Positions 1 through 8,223 of a stretch of 64,000 bases of DNA are shown piece by piece (the first letter of the stretch is position 1; the number at the start of each line of letters is the position of its first letter). Source of the DNA: an uncultured Winogradskyella sp. (GTDB lineage: Bacteria > Bacteroidota > Bacteroidia > Flavobacteriales > Flavobacteriaceae); the NCBI RefSeq assembly GCF_947498345.1, contig NZ_CANMJY010000001.1, positions 434,001-498,000 on the forward strand. The letters run 5' to 3'. Made by a program: the position numbers and the translations under genes. The notes under the pieces are model-generated. The model was not told the DNA's origin and searched no databases. It saw only the letters and a program-made list of their open reading frames with translations.

Positions 1-1875
1 AGCAATGACCAAAGCGTTTTTTTTCTGTTTTTTTGACTCCAGAAAATCATTTACCAAAATGGTGTCTATATCAGATGGAGAGTATTCTTTTATACATCCT
101 TGTCGTTCTAGTTTATCAAAACCTGTTTTGATATTTCCCTCGCTGATATCCTTGACTGCTGATTTATAATGCTCTTCTTTTTGCCTGTAGATGGTTTCCA
201 TTGAATCATAGGGGATATGGGCAACTGTTTGTAAAATGCGCATAGCATCACCACGGTTGACCGCTGAATGTTGTTTTGGGTCACCCGATAGAACAAGTCT
301 GGCTTTTTGCTTTTCAACAACATCCATTAAAGCTACCATATCTTGCGAACCGAGCATCCCTGCCTCATCAACCCAAATTACTTGCCCTTTTGTTTGTTCT
401 TGGAGTTTCTTGTCAATTAAGAGCCTTGCGACGGTATCAGCTTTCTTGAAGCCCTCTTTTTTGAGAACATCTCTTGAAGCCTCAGCCGTAGGTGCAAATA
501 AAAACACGGCTTTACCTGTTCTTTCAATCTCAGGAACAACTGTTTTAAGTAAGGTCGTTTTTCCTGTCCCTGCACCACCTCTAATCATTGTCAACTTGTT
601 TTGGGATTTCATGACGTGCTTTACAACATTCTGTTGCTCTGAATTTAAATCTCTAAACTTTGACGCATCAAATTCATAGGCTAAAGGATGGACTTTACCT
701 ATACCATTTCGAGCCATATTGACCATTTTTCGCTCTTCTTTATGGACTAAATCCGTTGTGCATAGGCGTTGACTTCCAACTTGAACTTTAAAAACTTTGT
801 CATTCTTTTCCAAAGCCCTATCAATATCGTCCAATGACAAATGTTTGTTATCTATGGCATATTTATAACCTTCAGCTAAAATTTGCCTATCTCGTTTAAC
901 AGAGTTTCTTGTGAAAACGTGGTCTATAGAGTGTTCAATTGATTTCTCAGCCGTGAGACTCAAATCCATTGTAGATTTTTCCTCTTTTACTTTCTCATCT
1001 ATACCTTCTTTTATGAGTTGTTTTTTCCAGTCTTCCCTAAGTTCTTCCATTGTTAAGCCTTTTTTCTTTCCCGAACGTGTTCTAGCCCCTAATTGGTCCA
1101 GTTCTTTTTGGGATTGAATGCCCTTTTCTTTGGCTACTTGGCCAATAAGATTGGTGCGTTTTGAAAAATGGTCGATTGCCTTTTGTGGAATCATAGCTAG
1201 TTCAAAACCGTTCTTCGTTTTTCTTATGTCATAACCAAGATTGGAAAGCTTATCAGCTAACCTTTTTTGAAATCGGGCTTGGTGATAGGGCATATCCCTT
1301 TTGATATTATGAAATTGCCCTGCCTTGAACTTGTCCTCAACTTGGTCATAGGTAGCATTGAAACAGAAAATATGGGCATGTAAGTGGCAATCTGGCGCAT
1401 TGTTTCCAACAGGACGTGCGGTTTGATGGATAAAATCAGCCCAAAGTAATTCGCCTGTGTGCCTATCATCTTGCTGGTTTTGTACCCGAATACGAGCTTG
1501 GGCATCCTCTTGTATATCAAGCATTGTTTCTTGAACACTTTGCTCAAAAGCTTTCAACACCCTTTTGTCATTGCCTAAACCGTGAAGAATTGAAACAGAT
1601 TTTGGGCAATGGAATGAAATATCATAACCGACACGTCTATCCTTAACCGTTCTTTGGGTAAGAGAGTCGCTATTTGAAGGATTGATATTATCGCATAACT
1701 TATCAAAGGTGTCTTTATCAACGGTTTTGCCCTCAATACCTAAACGCATGGCAATCTTGCCATTAAAGCATCCGTTCATTTCTTGATCTTCGATGTAGTA
1801 ATCTGCCTTGGATAAGGCATCCTTAAAGTAATTCTTAGCTTGAGCCGAAGTCTGGCTTTGGAACATGCGTATCAT
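1..1875 (-). CDS. MobF-type conjugative relaxase-helicase (partial)
   Basis: N-terminal 625 residues of a TrwC/TraI-like relaxase; the gene runs off the left edge. Such enzymes nick oriT, stay bound to the 5' end through a tyrosine and unwind the transferred strand. Visible are a tandem tyrosine pair (Y26-Y27) and the metal-binding triad HLHAH (H164, H166, H168). After a charged linker come Walker A GGAGTGKTT near residue 435 and Walker B VIWVDEAGM near 500, the start of a RecD-like SF1 helicase. ATG at 1875 is chosen because an in-frame TAA lies two codons upstream; ATG at 1866 is also possible. The reading frame is uninterrupted. The candidate oriT lies just upstream, the usual place for this family. 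Family assignment is firm; activity is inferred. Confidence 0.93.
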   Translation of the reverse strand, partial: MIRMFQSQTSAQAKNYFKDALSKADYYIEDQEMNGCFNGKIAMRLGIEGKTVDKDTFDKLCDNINPSNSDSLTQRTVKDRRVGYDISFHCPKSVSILHGLGNDKRVLKAFEQSVQETMLDIQEDAQARIRVQNQQDDRHTGELLWADFIHQTARPVGNNAPDCHLHAHIFCFNATYDQVEDKFKAGQFHNIKRDMPYHQARFQKRLADKLSNLGYDIRKTKNGFELAMIPQKAIDHFSKRTNLIGQVAKEKGIQSQKELDQLGARTRSGKKKGLTMEELREDWKKQLIKEGIDEKVKEEKSTMDLSLTAEKSIEHSIDHVFTRNSVKRDRQILAEGYKYAIDNKHLSLDDIDRALEKNDKVFKVQVGSQRLCTTDLVHKEERKMVNMARNGIGKVHPLAYEFDASKFRDLNSEQQNVVKHVMKSQNKLTMIRGGAGTGKTTLLKTVVPEIERTGKAVFLFAPTAEASRDVLKKEGFKKADTVARLLIDKKLQEQTKGQVIWVDEAGMLGSQDMVALMDVVEKQKARLVLSGDPKQHSAVNRGDAMRILQTVAHIPYDSMETIYRQKEEHYKSAVKDISEGNIKTGFDKLERQGCIKEYSPSDIDTILVNDFLESKKQKKNALVIA

Positions 1876-1920
1876 ACGTTATCAATCTTAAAAGTTAAAT
1901 CTGTCTTTTATTACTGAATT

Positions 1921-2010
1921 TCGCGTGACAATACGCACAAGGTAAGAGAGTCACTAAAATACAAAAACTAATTTTAGTCAATTCTGCATTTTTTCATTTT
2001 GTGCGTACTC
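1921..2010. other. Candidate origin of transfer (oriT)
   Basis: Non-coding stretch directly upstream of the relaxase. Read on the minus strand, 1938-1925 is GTGCGTATTGTCAC, which matches 12 of 13 bases of the R388 nic region (GTGCGTATTGTCT) as I remember it; R388 uses the MobF relaxase TrwC. The site sits in nested inverted repeats: TACGCACAA (1932-1940) with TTGTGCGTA (1999-2007), and ACTAAAAT (1953-1960) with ATTTTAGT (1971-1978). Location, relaxase class and sequence agree, but nicking is inferred. Confidence 0.6.
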
Positions 2011-2069
2011 AATAAAACAACCTTTGCTCTATAAACCCTTCAGATGAAACAAAGCGATAACACCAACGC

Positions 2070-2124
2070 ATTTATTTGCCTTTCACGTGCCCGCACCAAA
2101 CCGTGTGGTTACAGGCAAATAAAT
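2070..2124. repeat. 12-bp perfect inverted repeat next to oriT
   Basis: ATTTATTTGCCT at 2070-2081 and its exact complement at 2113-2124 surround a 31-bp loop that itself holds CACG / CGTG. It lies between the candidate oriT and the next gene. It could be an accessory protein site of the relaxosome or a regulatory hairpin for the gene at 2182. Confidence 0.7.
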
Positions 2125-2181
2125 TCTGCCTTGATGTTAATTCCGCCCCATCATCTGAATGTTAAACAAAGGAGTTATAAG

Positions 2182-2562
2182 ATGAGTACTAAAACACAAA
2201 AAACAGATAAAGCTGGAGATAGACCAACACATGGTCTGTATGTAAAAAGTGAGCAATTTGGTGACCCTATTAATATGCGATTCTCAGCTATTTGGAATAA
2301 TCCAGAAAAAGGCTATATGAGTTTAAGCCCTGAAAAGCTTCAGCTTAAAGAAAATCCAAATGCTAAAGAAAATGAACCTCGATTCCAGCTTTATCTAAAA
2401 ACCAAAATTTACGGACAGGATGCTTGTGTACAAATTGGACAAGTAACCAAAGAAGAACAAGAAAACTGTTTTGAAGTTAACCTTGGCGACCTTGTGATTT
2501 TTGAAAATAAACCAAAAGAAGTCAAAACTTCTAAAAAAGTTGTCGCTCAGGCAACACCATAA
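2182..2562 (+). CDS. Hypothetical mobile-element protein, 126 aa
   Basis: Small soluble protein of unknown function. The start at 2182 (MSTKTQ) is preferred over an in-frame ATG at 2044 because AAGGAG lies about 10 bases before it and because the longer version would read through the 12-bp inverted repeat. Sequence rich in Lys, Glu and Pro; no signal peptide or membrane segment. The central part (about residues 15-105) looks like a single beta-rich domain with a Lys-rich tail. It is the first gene on the side of oriT opposite the relaxase, where plasmids often keep early-expressed establishment genes. No recognised family. Confidence 0.75.
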   Translation: MSTKTQKTDKAGDRPTHGLYVKSEQFGDPINMRFSAIWNNPEKGYMSLSPEKLQLKENPNAKENEPRFQLYLKTKIYGQDACVQIGQVTKEEQENCFEVNLGDLVIFENKPKEVKTSKKVVAQATP

Positions 2563-2572
2563 CCTTAAACAT

Positions 2573-2604
2573 TCAAGGGAACTTTTTAGTTCCCTTGATT
2601 TCTT
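2573..2604 (+). terminator. Intrinsic terminator
   Basis: TCAAGGGAAC (2573-2582), a 6-base loop, then GTTCCCTTGA (2589-2598) followed by a T-rich run. Separates the 2182 gene from the DUF3768 gene; it could act as an attenuator, since the next gene has no other obvious promoter in the short gap. Confidence 0.8.
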
Positions 2605-2619
2605 TAAAGGAGAAATCGA

Positions 2620-2982
2620 ATGACTGATAAATCTGAAATTATTGCACAACAAAATGACTTTTTCCGAAAACATATAGGAATGATTGAATCTGAATTCCTA
2701 AAGGTTAAAGGCAAATACAATATGACTCAAGGTGTTGCAAGTCTTACAAATTTTCAAAAACTCGATACGCTCATTAAACTTTGGGAGTATAACGATTTTA
2801 ACGAAGATAACGACCCCTATGGTGAACACGATTGTGGTCGCTTTACACTAGATGAGAATAAACAGGATATCCTTTGGAAAATAGACTATTATGACACCAA
2901 ATATCTTTATGGAAGCGAAGACCCATCAAATCTAGAAAAGACAAGACGAGTTTTAACGGTAATGCTACCTTGTGAATACTAG
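2620..2982 (+). CDS. DUF3768 family protein
   Basis: 120-residue protein matching the DUF3768 family, best known from plasmids and integrative elements of Proteobacteria. The hallmark block is DPYGEHDCGRF (about residues 66-76), then WKIDYYD (around 87-93), GSEDPSN, and the C-terminal RVLTVMLPCEY. Biochemical role unknown. The start has a clear Shine-Dalgarno (AAAGGAG) 8 bases upstream, uncommon for native Bacteroidota genes, which supports an origin elsewhere. Follows the 2182 gene across a strong hairpin. Confidence 0.88.
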   Translation: MTDKSEIIAQQNDFFRKHIGMIESEFLKVKGKYNMTQGVASLTNFQKLDTLIKLWEYNDFNEDNDPYGEHDCGRFTLDENKQDILWKIDYYDTKYLYGSEDPSNLEKTRRVLTVMLPCEY

Positions 2983-3324
2983 AGGTTGAAATGATTGAAT
3001 GACAATTCAAATTATTAATATCCCATAGACATTGCATAGTATTAGTTTTGGTAGTTTTGGGGCTTGCAGCGCTTTGCTCGCTTTTTATTACTTATCCAAT
3101 GAATAGTATTCTGATTTAGACTTTGACCTAATCTTAAGGCTATGGCTTTTGTAAATTCACTTAATTTCTTAGGCTCTATTTGGAGATTAATGCACATACA
3201 TTATAGGAATAAACTGAATTCGTGCAGTGCGTAATCTCTATCGAAAAACACAGCTTTTTAACATCAGACATCTCCCCTAAGCACAGCTTTAGGTAGTTTT
3301 AAATCCTTACCCTAAGAAATTTAG
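2983..3324. other. Non-coding gap
   Basis: About 340 bases between DUF3768 and the convergent 3325 gene. No convincing open frame, RNA gene or strong hairpin is seen; only short AT-rich stretches and a GC-richer patch near 3060-3090. Confidence 0.5.
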
Positions 3325-4122
3325 TTATTCTGGTTTTGGTTTTTTTGATGTTTCTTCTTTACCTTGAGATTTAATTTTATCCCATCTTTCAAAGGTGTTT
3401 TTAATAGACGTTTTAGTCCACTTTTTCCCCCTCATGGTTTTGATACCATAATTGTTAAGTTGTGTGGCTTTTGCTTGTAAAGTTTTATGACCTTGCTCAT
3501 CTAGTTCATCTAGTTTAGGTCCAATTTTTTTTGCGAATACATCTGCGGTGTTTTTCATTCTTTTACCTACTTTTTTATCACCAGCTTTGCTATCAAGCTT
3601 ATTAGAGATATAGCTCAAAGTTTCAGAATAAGCTTCTGCTAATTCTTTATCAACTATTGAGGTAAAAGGAATTTTATTATCAACAATTAAATCAACGAAA
3701 TTTTTATTAGATAGAAGTGGCTCAGCATGATCAAAAACAATTACATCAGCTAAATTTTTATAGAATTCATTAAAAATTTCATCACAAAGTTTGGAAGAAT
3801 CTGATTTGATAAGTCTAATCTCACCATATTTATTCCCTGTTAATATTTTGCCTTTGTAATCGAGACTAGTCTTATTGGAAATAAGCTTTTCGACACTCAC
3901 TTTGGTATCTCCTTCAAAATATTCGTTTATTTTATCTTCACGAACTTTTTTTTCTAAACTAAGAAATAATTTTTCATTTTCTCCTGCTGATCTAACTGTA
4001 TAGGCACCTAAATAATTTCTCTCACGTTGTTGATTGCTAGTCTTATCCTTTTTTTTAGGTAGTTTTTCAAACCGCAGCGGTGTCTTTTTATTATCGCTAT
4101 TTAACTCTTCTCTTTTTGTCAT
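3325..4122 (-). CDS. Divergent resolvase-like DNA-binding protein
   Basis: 265 residues from ATG 4122 (MTKREE); a longer frame to 4164 is less likely. The C-terminal third carries LNNYGIKTMRGKKWTKTSIK, which resembles the 'LNxxGIxTxRGxxW' segment before the DNA-binding end of plasmid serine recombinases. The middle (VIVFDHAEPLLSNKNFVDLI) resembles the resolvase LDRLSRN region but lacks the usual Arg residues, and the N-terminal YTVRSAGENEK only loosely recalls the catalytic YxRVSTxxQ. I read it as a resolvase relative that may have lost catalysis, perhaps now a partition or copy-control protein. Lys/Glu-rich, no membrane segment. Convergent with DUF3768, divergent from the small genes at 4321. 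Confidence 0.5.
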   Translation of the reverse strand: MTKREELNSDNKKTPLRFEKLPKKKDKTSNQQRERNYLGAYTVRSAGENEKLFLSLEKKVREDKINEYFEGDTKVSVEKLISNKTSLDYKGKILTGNKYGEIRLIKSDSSKLCDEIFNEFYKNLADVIVFDHAEPLLSNKNFVDLIVDNKIPFTSIVDKELAEAYSETLSYISNKLDSKAGDKKVGKRMKNTADVFAKKIGPKLDELDEQGHKTLQAKATQLNNYGIKTMRGKKWTKTSIKNTFERWDKIKSQGKEETSKKPKPE

Positions 4123-4320
4123 AACATATAAATTATAAATATACAAGAAATAAGTTAAATACAATTAAGTATAAAATAATTATGTTTATACCAAAAAGTT
4201 TTATACTTTTGATAAAAATATTAATTCAAATCATATATTGATACTATGGAACCAAACAAAACTTACAAGAATATAAAAATCGCTAAGATTTAAGGTTGTG
4301 CTTCCTGCAAATCAATAAGT

Positions 4321-4470
4321 ATGAATAAGTCAGAAACATATTATAAGGATGGAAATTCAAAAAATCCATTTGTAAAAAAGAGAGAACAGAATTGTCCTAA
4401 TAACTTTATATGGATGGGCAAAGGAAATAACGATGATCGTCATCGGGGTAATTGTTTAACTAAAATATGA
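4321..4470 (+). CDS. Small basic hypothetical protein, 49 aa
   Basis: ATG to TGA frame encoding a polar peptide with NPFVKKR near residue 17 and a C-terminal HRGNCL segment; two cysteines. It ends six bases before the next small gene and the pair is followed by a strong terminator, so the two look like one transcript. No recognised family. Confidence 0.5.
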   Translation: MNKSETYYKDGNSKNPFVKKREQNCPNNFIWMGKGNNDDRHRGNCLTKI

Positions 4471-4476
4471 GAAATC

Positions 4477-4608
4477 ATGGCTACAAAAAAGTACGTTGTA
4501 ACTCATACATCAGGCAGTAGTATTGCTACTGTTCGTCAGTATGGGAACTCAACCACAAAAACAGTTCCAGTTTCTTCCTTACCAAGTTCGGTGAGAAGTA
4601 AACTGTAA
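4477..4608 (+). CDS. Small hypothetical protein, 43 aa
   Basis: Encodes a 43-residue Ser/Thr-rich peptide starting MATKKYVVTH and ending SSVRSKL. It follows the 4321 gene by six bases, with a terminator downstream at 4689-4720. No recognised family; reading-frame quality and context are the only support. Confidence 0.5.
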   Translation: MATKKYVVTHTSGSSIATVRQYGNSTTKTVPVSSLPSSVRSKL

Positions 4609-4629
4609 CAACTAAAAAACTGAATTTTG

Positions 4630-4683
4630 AAGGTAAGAGAGCAATTTCAGTAAGCATACCTTAAACTGCGCACATAAGGTATG
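4630..4683. repeat. Repeated oriT-like block with inverted repeat
   Basis: AAGGTAAGAGAG at 4630-4641 repeats exactly the 12-mer at 1939-1950 inside the candidate oriT, and both copies are preceded by ACTGAATTT. Downstream, CATACCTTA (4655-4663) pairs with TAAGGTATG (4675-4683). Possibly a second binding site for a relaxosome or copy-control protein. Confidence 0.55.
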
Positions 4684-4688
4684 ATTAG

Positions 4689-4720
4689 AAAACCATCTCC
4701 AAGGCGCAGGAGATGGTTTT
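4689..4720 (+). terminator. Intrinsic terminator
   Basis: AAAACCATCTCC (4689-4700), 8-base loop, GGAGATGGTTTT (4709-4720): a perfect 12-bp stem after the two small genes and ahead of the coupling-protein operon. Confidence 0.85.
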
Positions 4721-4799
4721 AAAACACATAAAGTACAACCTGAGACATAAGAAGTTATTGGGCAGTTCAAACTTAGTTTGACTACTGTATAGAATATCT

Positions 4800-6281
4800 A
4801 TGTCTTATTTAATCAGAAAAATGGAACAATCATTAGCAAGGAAAGAGACCACTAAACAATCCGAGACTTTAAGTCGTGTGATTTTCGAGTGGGAATATGC
4901 GGATTTTTTTACTATAGGAAATTCTTTACAATCAGTTCTAATTTTGGGTGAGACAGGTTCTGCCAAAACAACATCATCTGGTGCTATGCTTGCAGGTCAT
5001 TATCTACGTAACGGTTATGGAATGTTATTTACTACATGTAAAGAAGATGAAGTCGAACGAATAAAAAAATATTGCAAAGCATACGGAAGAGAAAAAGACC
5101 TTGTCATTTTCAGCCCAAATAGTGGTGAGTATTTTAATTGGTTAGAAGAGGAGATATCAAGACAAGATAAAGGAAAAGGAATTGCCCACAATATTGCGGA
5201 TGTCTTAAAAACAATAATTAAAGCTGGAAATTCTGATGGTCAAGAGTCAGACAAAGCCTTTTGGGACTCATCTCTTTCACAGCTACTAGATAATGCAGTT
5301 GACCTCATGCTCTTAACTGGTAACAAAAAATTTGAGCATATCTATCAGATCATTCAGTCTGCACCTCGAAATAATGAGCAACTAAACAATGCTAAATGGC
5401 TTGAATCCTCTAAATGTTGTGTTCTCATGAAACATGTGGCTTCAAATTTAAAATCTCAAGATAAGACTCCAGAAACAGATAAATTGGCAAGACGACTAAG
5501 TCGTATCGAGGATTTCTTTTATGATAGTTGGGTAAATCTATCACCACGAACTCGAAGTATTGTTGAGCAGATGTTTTTCAGTTTTGGCTCTCGTTTCATG
5601 AGTGACCCTTTGTATAGTCTTTTCAGTGGCAAAACCACAGTAAAACCAGAGGACACTATAAAAGGAAAGATAATCGTCTTAGACCTACCTATAATGATTT
5701 ATGATAAAATTGGTAGAGACTGTCAGTTACTTTGGAAATTTCTATGGATGCGAGCCATGCAACGCAGAGTTATTGATAATCTGAGCAGACCCTGTGTGAT
5801 TTTCATAGATGAATTTCAATACTTCGTGGATATTGAAAAAGATGTGCAGTTTCAATCGACATGTAGAAGTTATCGAGCATGTTCAGTTTATATCACACAG
5901 AATCTGCCAAATTTTTACATCCAAGCTGGAGGCTCAGAAAAAGGCAAAATCAGGTTCAAAGCACTTGCAGGGAATATAAGTACGAAGTTTTTTCATACCA
6001 ATTCAGACCCAGAAACTAATGAATTTGCCTCCGAACTTATAGGAAAGGACTGGCAATGGTCAGCCAATGAAGGAAAGACCCTCGGCGAAAATATATCCTT
6101 CAGTTCAGGGCAATCAGAAACCCTACAATATATAGTAGACCCTTCAGCATTTACAAAACTCAAAACTGGTGGTTCAGAGAATGATTTTTGTGCTGAAGCT
6201 ATTGTACACAGGCAAGGTAAAATATTCAACACAACAGGAAGTAATTACAAAAAAGTAACATTAAAACAGATATTATTATGA
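4800..6281 (+). CDS. VirD4/TraD-like type IV coupling ATPase
   Basis: 493-residue ATPase expected to dock the relaxase-DNA complex to a secretion channel. Walker A GETGSAKTT at residues 50-58, Walker B VIFIDEFQ at 333-340, and a motif-III-like YITQNLPN near 369. Unlike classical coupling proteins it has no N-terminal membrane segments; the next gene, overlapping by four bases (ATGA), encodes four, so anchoring may be supplied in trans. An internal ATG at 4821 could also be used. Lies 3 kb from the relaxase on the opposite strand. The class (P-loop coupling protein) is firm; the exact subfamily is not. Confidence 0.9.
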   Translation: MSYLIRKMEQSLARKETTKQSETLSRVIFEWEYADFFTIGNSLQSVLILGETGSAKTTSSGAMLAGHYLRNGYGMLFTTCKEDEVERIKKYCKAYGREKDLVIFSPNSGEYFNWLEEEISRQDKGKGIAHNIADVLKTIIKAGNSDGQESDKAFWDSSLSQLLDNAVDLMLLTGNKKFEHIYQIIQSAPRNNEQLNNAKWLESSKCCVLMKHVASNLKSQDKTPETDKLARRLSRIEDFFYDSWVNLSPRTRSIVEQMFFSFGSRFMSDPLYSLFSGKTTVKPEDTIKGKIIVLDLPIMIYDKIGRDCQLLWKFLWMRAMQRRVIDNLSRPCVIFIDEFQYFVDIEKDVQFQSTCRSYRACSVYITQNLPNFYIQAGGSEKGKIRFKALAGNISTKFFHTNSDPETNEFASELIGKDWQWSANEGKTLGENISFSSGQSETLQYIVDPSAFTKLKTGGSENDFCAEAIVHRQGKIFNTTGSNYKKVTLKQILL

Positions 6282-7069
6282 GACGAGAAAGACAACAATT
6301 TCAGATGCGTACTGGAAAACAAACAATTTTTAGAACAATGACAGCAGGGCGTAAAAGTGCTGTTACAGAAATGGCAGGAGATTTAATCTTTATGCTAAGC
6401 TCTTATCCGAGCTATATAGTGGAAGCTTTTATGCGAAGAAATTTTGGTGAGCGTTACTTTACGTTTTCAATAGCAGTTGGTATTTCATTTGCGATGTTAT
6501 ATCCCTATTTATTTTTGGGCGATAAAGTGCGCGAGGTGCTAGGGTTTCCATGGATTGTTTTTACTCTCATATTTTTATATAAATCAATCCGTCATCGCTT
6601 GGAGTTTAGAAGATTTAGCATGACCTACAATTTTGACAGATACAGTTATACAGATGGCGAAATATTTGACTTTTGGTATGACCTTATAGGAACTAAAATA
6701 ATGGGAATTAAGGTTACTAGATATCTCATATTAGTTTTATTTGAACCAGCTATTCCAATTCTAATAGGATTATTTTTGATGATAACCCCATTTACTAGAG
6801 CCACAGGTATCTTAATCTTCTTTAGCGGACTTTTCTTTTGCTACAGGAGTATCATGAAAGCATTTTTTGCAAGAGGTCATGTACTTGATACAATAGATGA
6901 GCAAATTGTGGCAAGATACAAGCATGATGTCATTATGGAAGGAAAGCCTAAATCACAAACTGGTGGTATTTCTTTTCCGATTGAGCTTCCAAAAAGTAAA
7001 GATTTGAGGCAAGATTTAGTCGATTCAATTGAAGACACTAACTCATTGGATATATGGGCAACTGAGTAA
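6278..7069 (+). CDS. Four-helix membrane protein, likely coupling-protein partner
   Basis: 263 residues. Translationally coupled to the coupling ATPase (stop and start overlap as ATGA). Two hydrophobic pairs are visible, about residues 58-80 and 88-105, then 150-172 and 174-192, with a soluble C-terminal tail of about 65 residues. The basic N-terminus (MRRERQQFQMRTGKQ) suggests a cytoplasmic start. Because the ATPase before it lacks membrane helices, I infer that this protein anchors it. No known family recognised. Confidence 0.75.
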   Translation: MRRERQQFQMRTGKQTIFRTMTAGRKSAVTEMAGDLIFMLSSYPSYIVEAFMRRNFGERYFTFSIAVGISFAMLYPYLFLGDKVREVLGFPWIVFTLIFLYKSIRHRLEFRRFSMTYNFDRYSYTDGEIFDFWYDLIGTKIMGIKVTRYLILVLFEPAIPILIGLFLMITPFTRATGILIFFSGLFFCYRSIMKAFFARGHVLDTIDEQIVARYKHDVIMEGKPKSQTGGISFPIELPKSKDLRQDLVDSIEDTNSLDIWATE

Positions 7070-7071
7070 CC

Positions 7072-7356
7072 CTAGCAATTGTACGAAGCAACTTCATCAA
7101 GCATCAACCGTTTAATGAAGTTCACATGAAAAAGAATATTACTATTAAGCTCTTTCTTGGTCTTTTGACCAAGCGCATGATTGCGAAAGGCAGTTCTTAA
7201 ACTAATTTCAGACAAAATGGAAACTTGAAGTGGTGGTTCATATCCAAGCTGTTCAGTTAAAGTATTGCGGACTTGGTCTTTATAGTCCAAGTCCTTTTCT
7301 AAATAGTCTTTGAGCTTCTGTGGATTTAGCTGTTTGTCTAAATAATCAGTCATCAT
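7072..7356 (-). CDS. Small hypothetical protein, 94 aa
   Basis: Soluble, mostly helical, with an acidic N-terminal half rich in Asp-Tyr and Lys (KDYLEKDLDYKDQV, about residues 16-29). Starts with two Met codons; AGAGG sits about 7 bases before the ATG at 7356. Its end abuts the end of the membrane-protein gene and it is divergent from the 7401 operon, so it could be a regulator. No recognised family. Confidence 0.6.
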   Translation of the reverse strand: MMTDYLDKQLNPQKLKDYLEKDLDYKDQVRNTLTEQLGYEPPLQVSILSEISLRTAFRNHALGQKTKKELNSNILFHVNFIKRLMLDEVASYNC

Positions 7357-7400
7357 TTACCTCTAAAACAATGAGGAAATGATAGCACAATTATCAAAAT

Positions 7401-7946
7401 ATGTCAAAAAAACTGGATGATTTAGACTTAGAAGTCATAAGAGAACTAGCAAAGCAAAGTAAAACGGTTCAAGACTTAATTCAAGAAAAAAACAATACGC
7501 TGATCAATGTAGAACAGAGTCAAAATATTAAGTTTAAAACCCTCGATCCTACACCCAAACCTAAAGGCGATATTCGTATTAATAAAATGCAAACAAAGCA
7601 AACAATGTCGAATGAAGCCCTTGAACAGAAACTCGATACAATAAAGGAAGAATATAATGGTAAAATCAAAGAAGCACTTGAGGAAAAAGCGATTGAAGTA
7701 GACCAAGAAAATATTTACCCAATGGTTGAATCTTTGGATAAGCATGATACTTCCGTCCTTATAGAAAATGGCAGAGAAGCCTTTAAAGAAAGGCTACAAG
7801 AAAAAGAACAAAAACTCAAAGAAGAACTAGCGATTGATATGGATAGTCTTGACCAGAGAAATATGGATTATCCTATCTACTCTGATTTTGAAAAGAATTT
7901 AGAGGATTTGAATAAAATACCATCACCAGCTGATGATTTTGAATAA
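7401..7946 (+). CDS. Coiled-coil hypothetical protein
   Basis: 181 residues, highly charged, with long Lys/Glu-rich helices at about residues 72-100 and 128-150 that look like coiled coil. No cysteine, signal or membrane segment. First gene of a tight three-gene operon (gaps of 5 and 2 bases) ending at the terminator at 8532. A structural or DNA-associated role in the element is possible but not shown. Confidence 0.7.
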   Translation: MSKKLDDLDLEVIRELAKQSKTVQDLIQEKNNTLINVEQSQNIKFKTLDPTPKPKGDIRINKMQTKQTMSNEALEQKLDTIKEEYNGKIKEALEEKAIEVDQENIYPMVESLDKHDTSVLIENGREAFKERLQEKEQKLKEELAIDMDSLDQRNMDYPIYSDFEKNLEDLNKIPSPADDFE

Positions 7947-7951
7947 CTAAT

Positions 7952-8221
7952 ATGCAAGTAGTCTGTTTACAAGAAGAAGCCTTTTACGCCCTTTTTGACA
8001 AGGTCGTCGAACACCTTAAGCAAAAATATGAAGATGAACCACACCAATGGATAGATGGTGAGGAAGCAATGTCCTTGCTTAATATATCTTCAAAAACCAC
8101 ACTTCAGAAATTAAGGGATGAGGGTAAAATTCGCTATTCCCAACCTCAAAAACGCATCATTCTCTATGACCGTTATTCCATCAATGACTACATAGAAAGC
8201 CATGTTCGCGAAATATTTTAG
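7952..8221 (+). CDS. HTH_17-type helix-turn-helix protein
   Basis: 89 residues of the MerR-like/excisionase HTH fold seen in many Bacteroidota mobile elements. The core runs WIDGEEAMSLLNISSKTTLQKLRDEG in two parts (about residues 32-57), then a beta-wing and IILYDRYSINDYIE. Such proteins act as excision or transfer-gene activators. Five bases after the coiled-coil gene and two before the next, so co-expressed. Confidence 0.88.
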   Translation: MQVVCLQEEAFYALFDKVVEHLKQKYEDEPHQWIDGEEAMSLLNISSKTTLQKLRDEGKIRYSQPQKRIILYDRYSINDYIESHVREIF

Positions 8222-8223
8222 TT

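Noticed and set aside
236-679. Open frame on the plus strand, 147 aa
   Set aside because: It is antisense to the relaxase-helicase, which has clear HUH and Walker motifs; the frame has no recognisable protein features.
2044-2181. N-terminal extension of the 2182 gene
   Set aside because: It would cross a perfect 12-bp inverted repeat, and a strong Shine-Dalgarno sits before the 2182 ATG.
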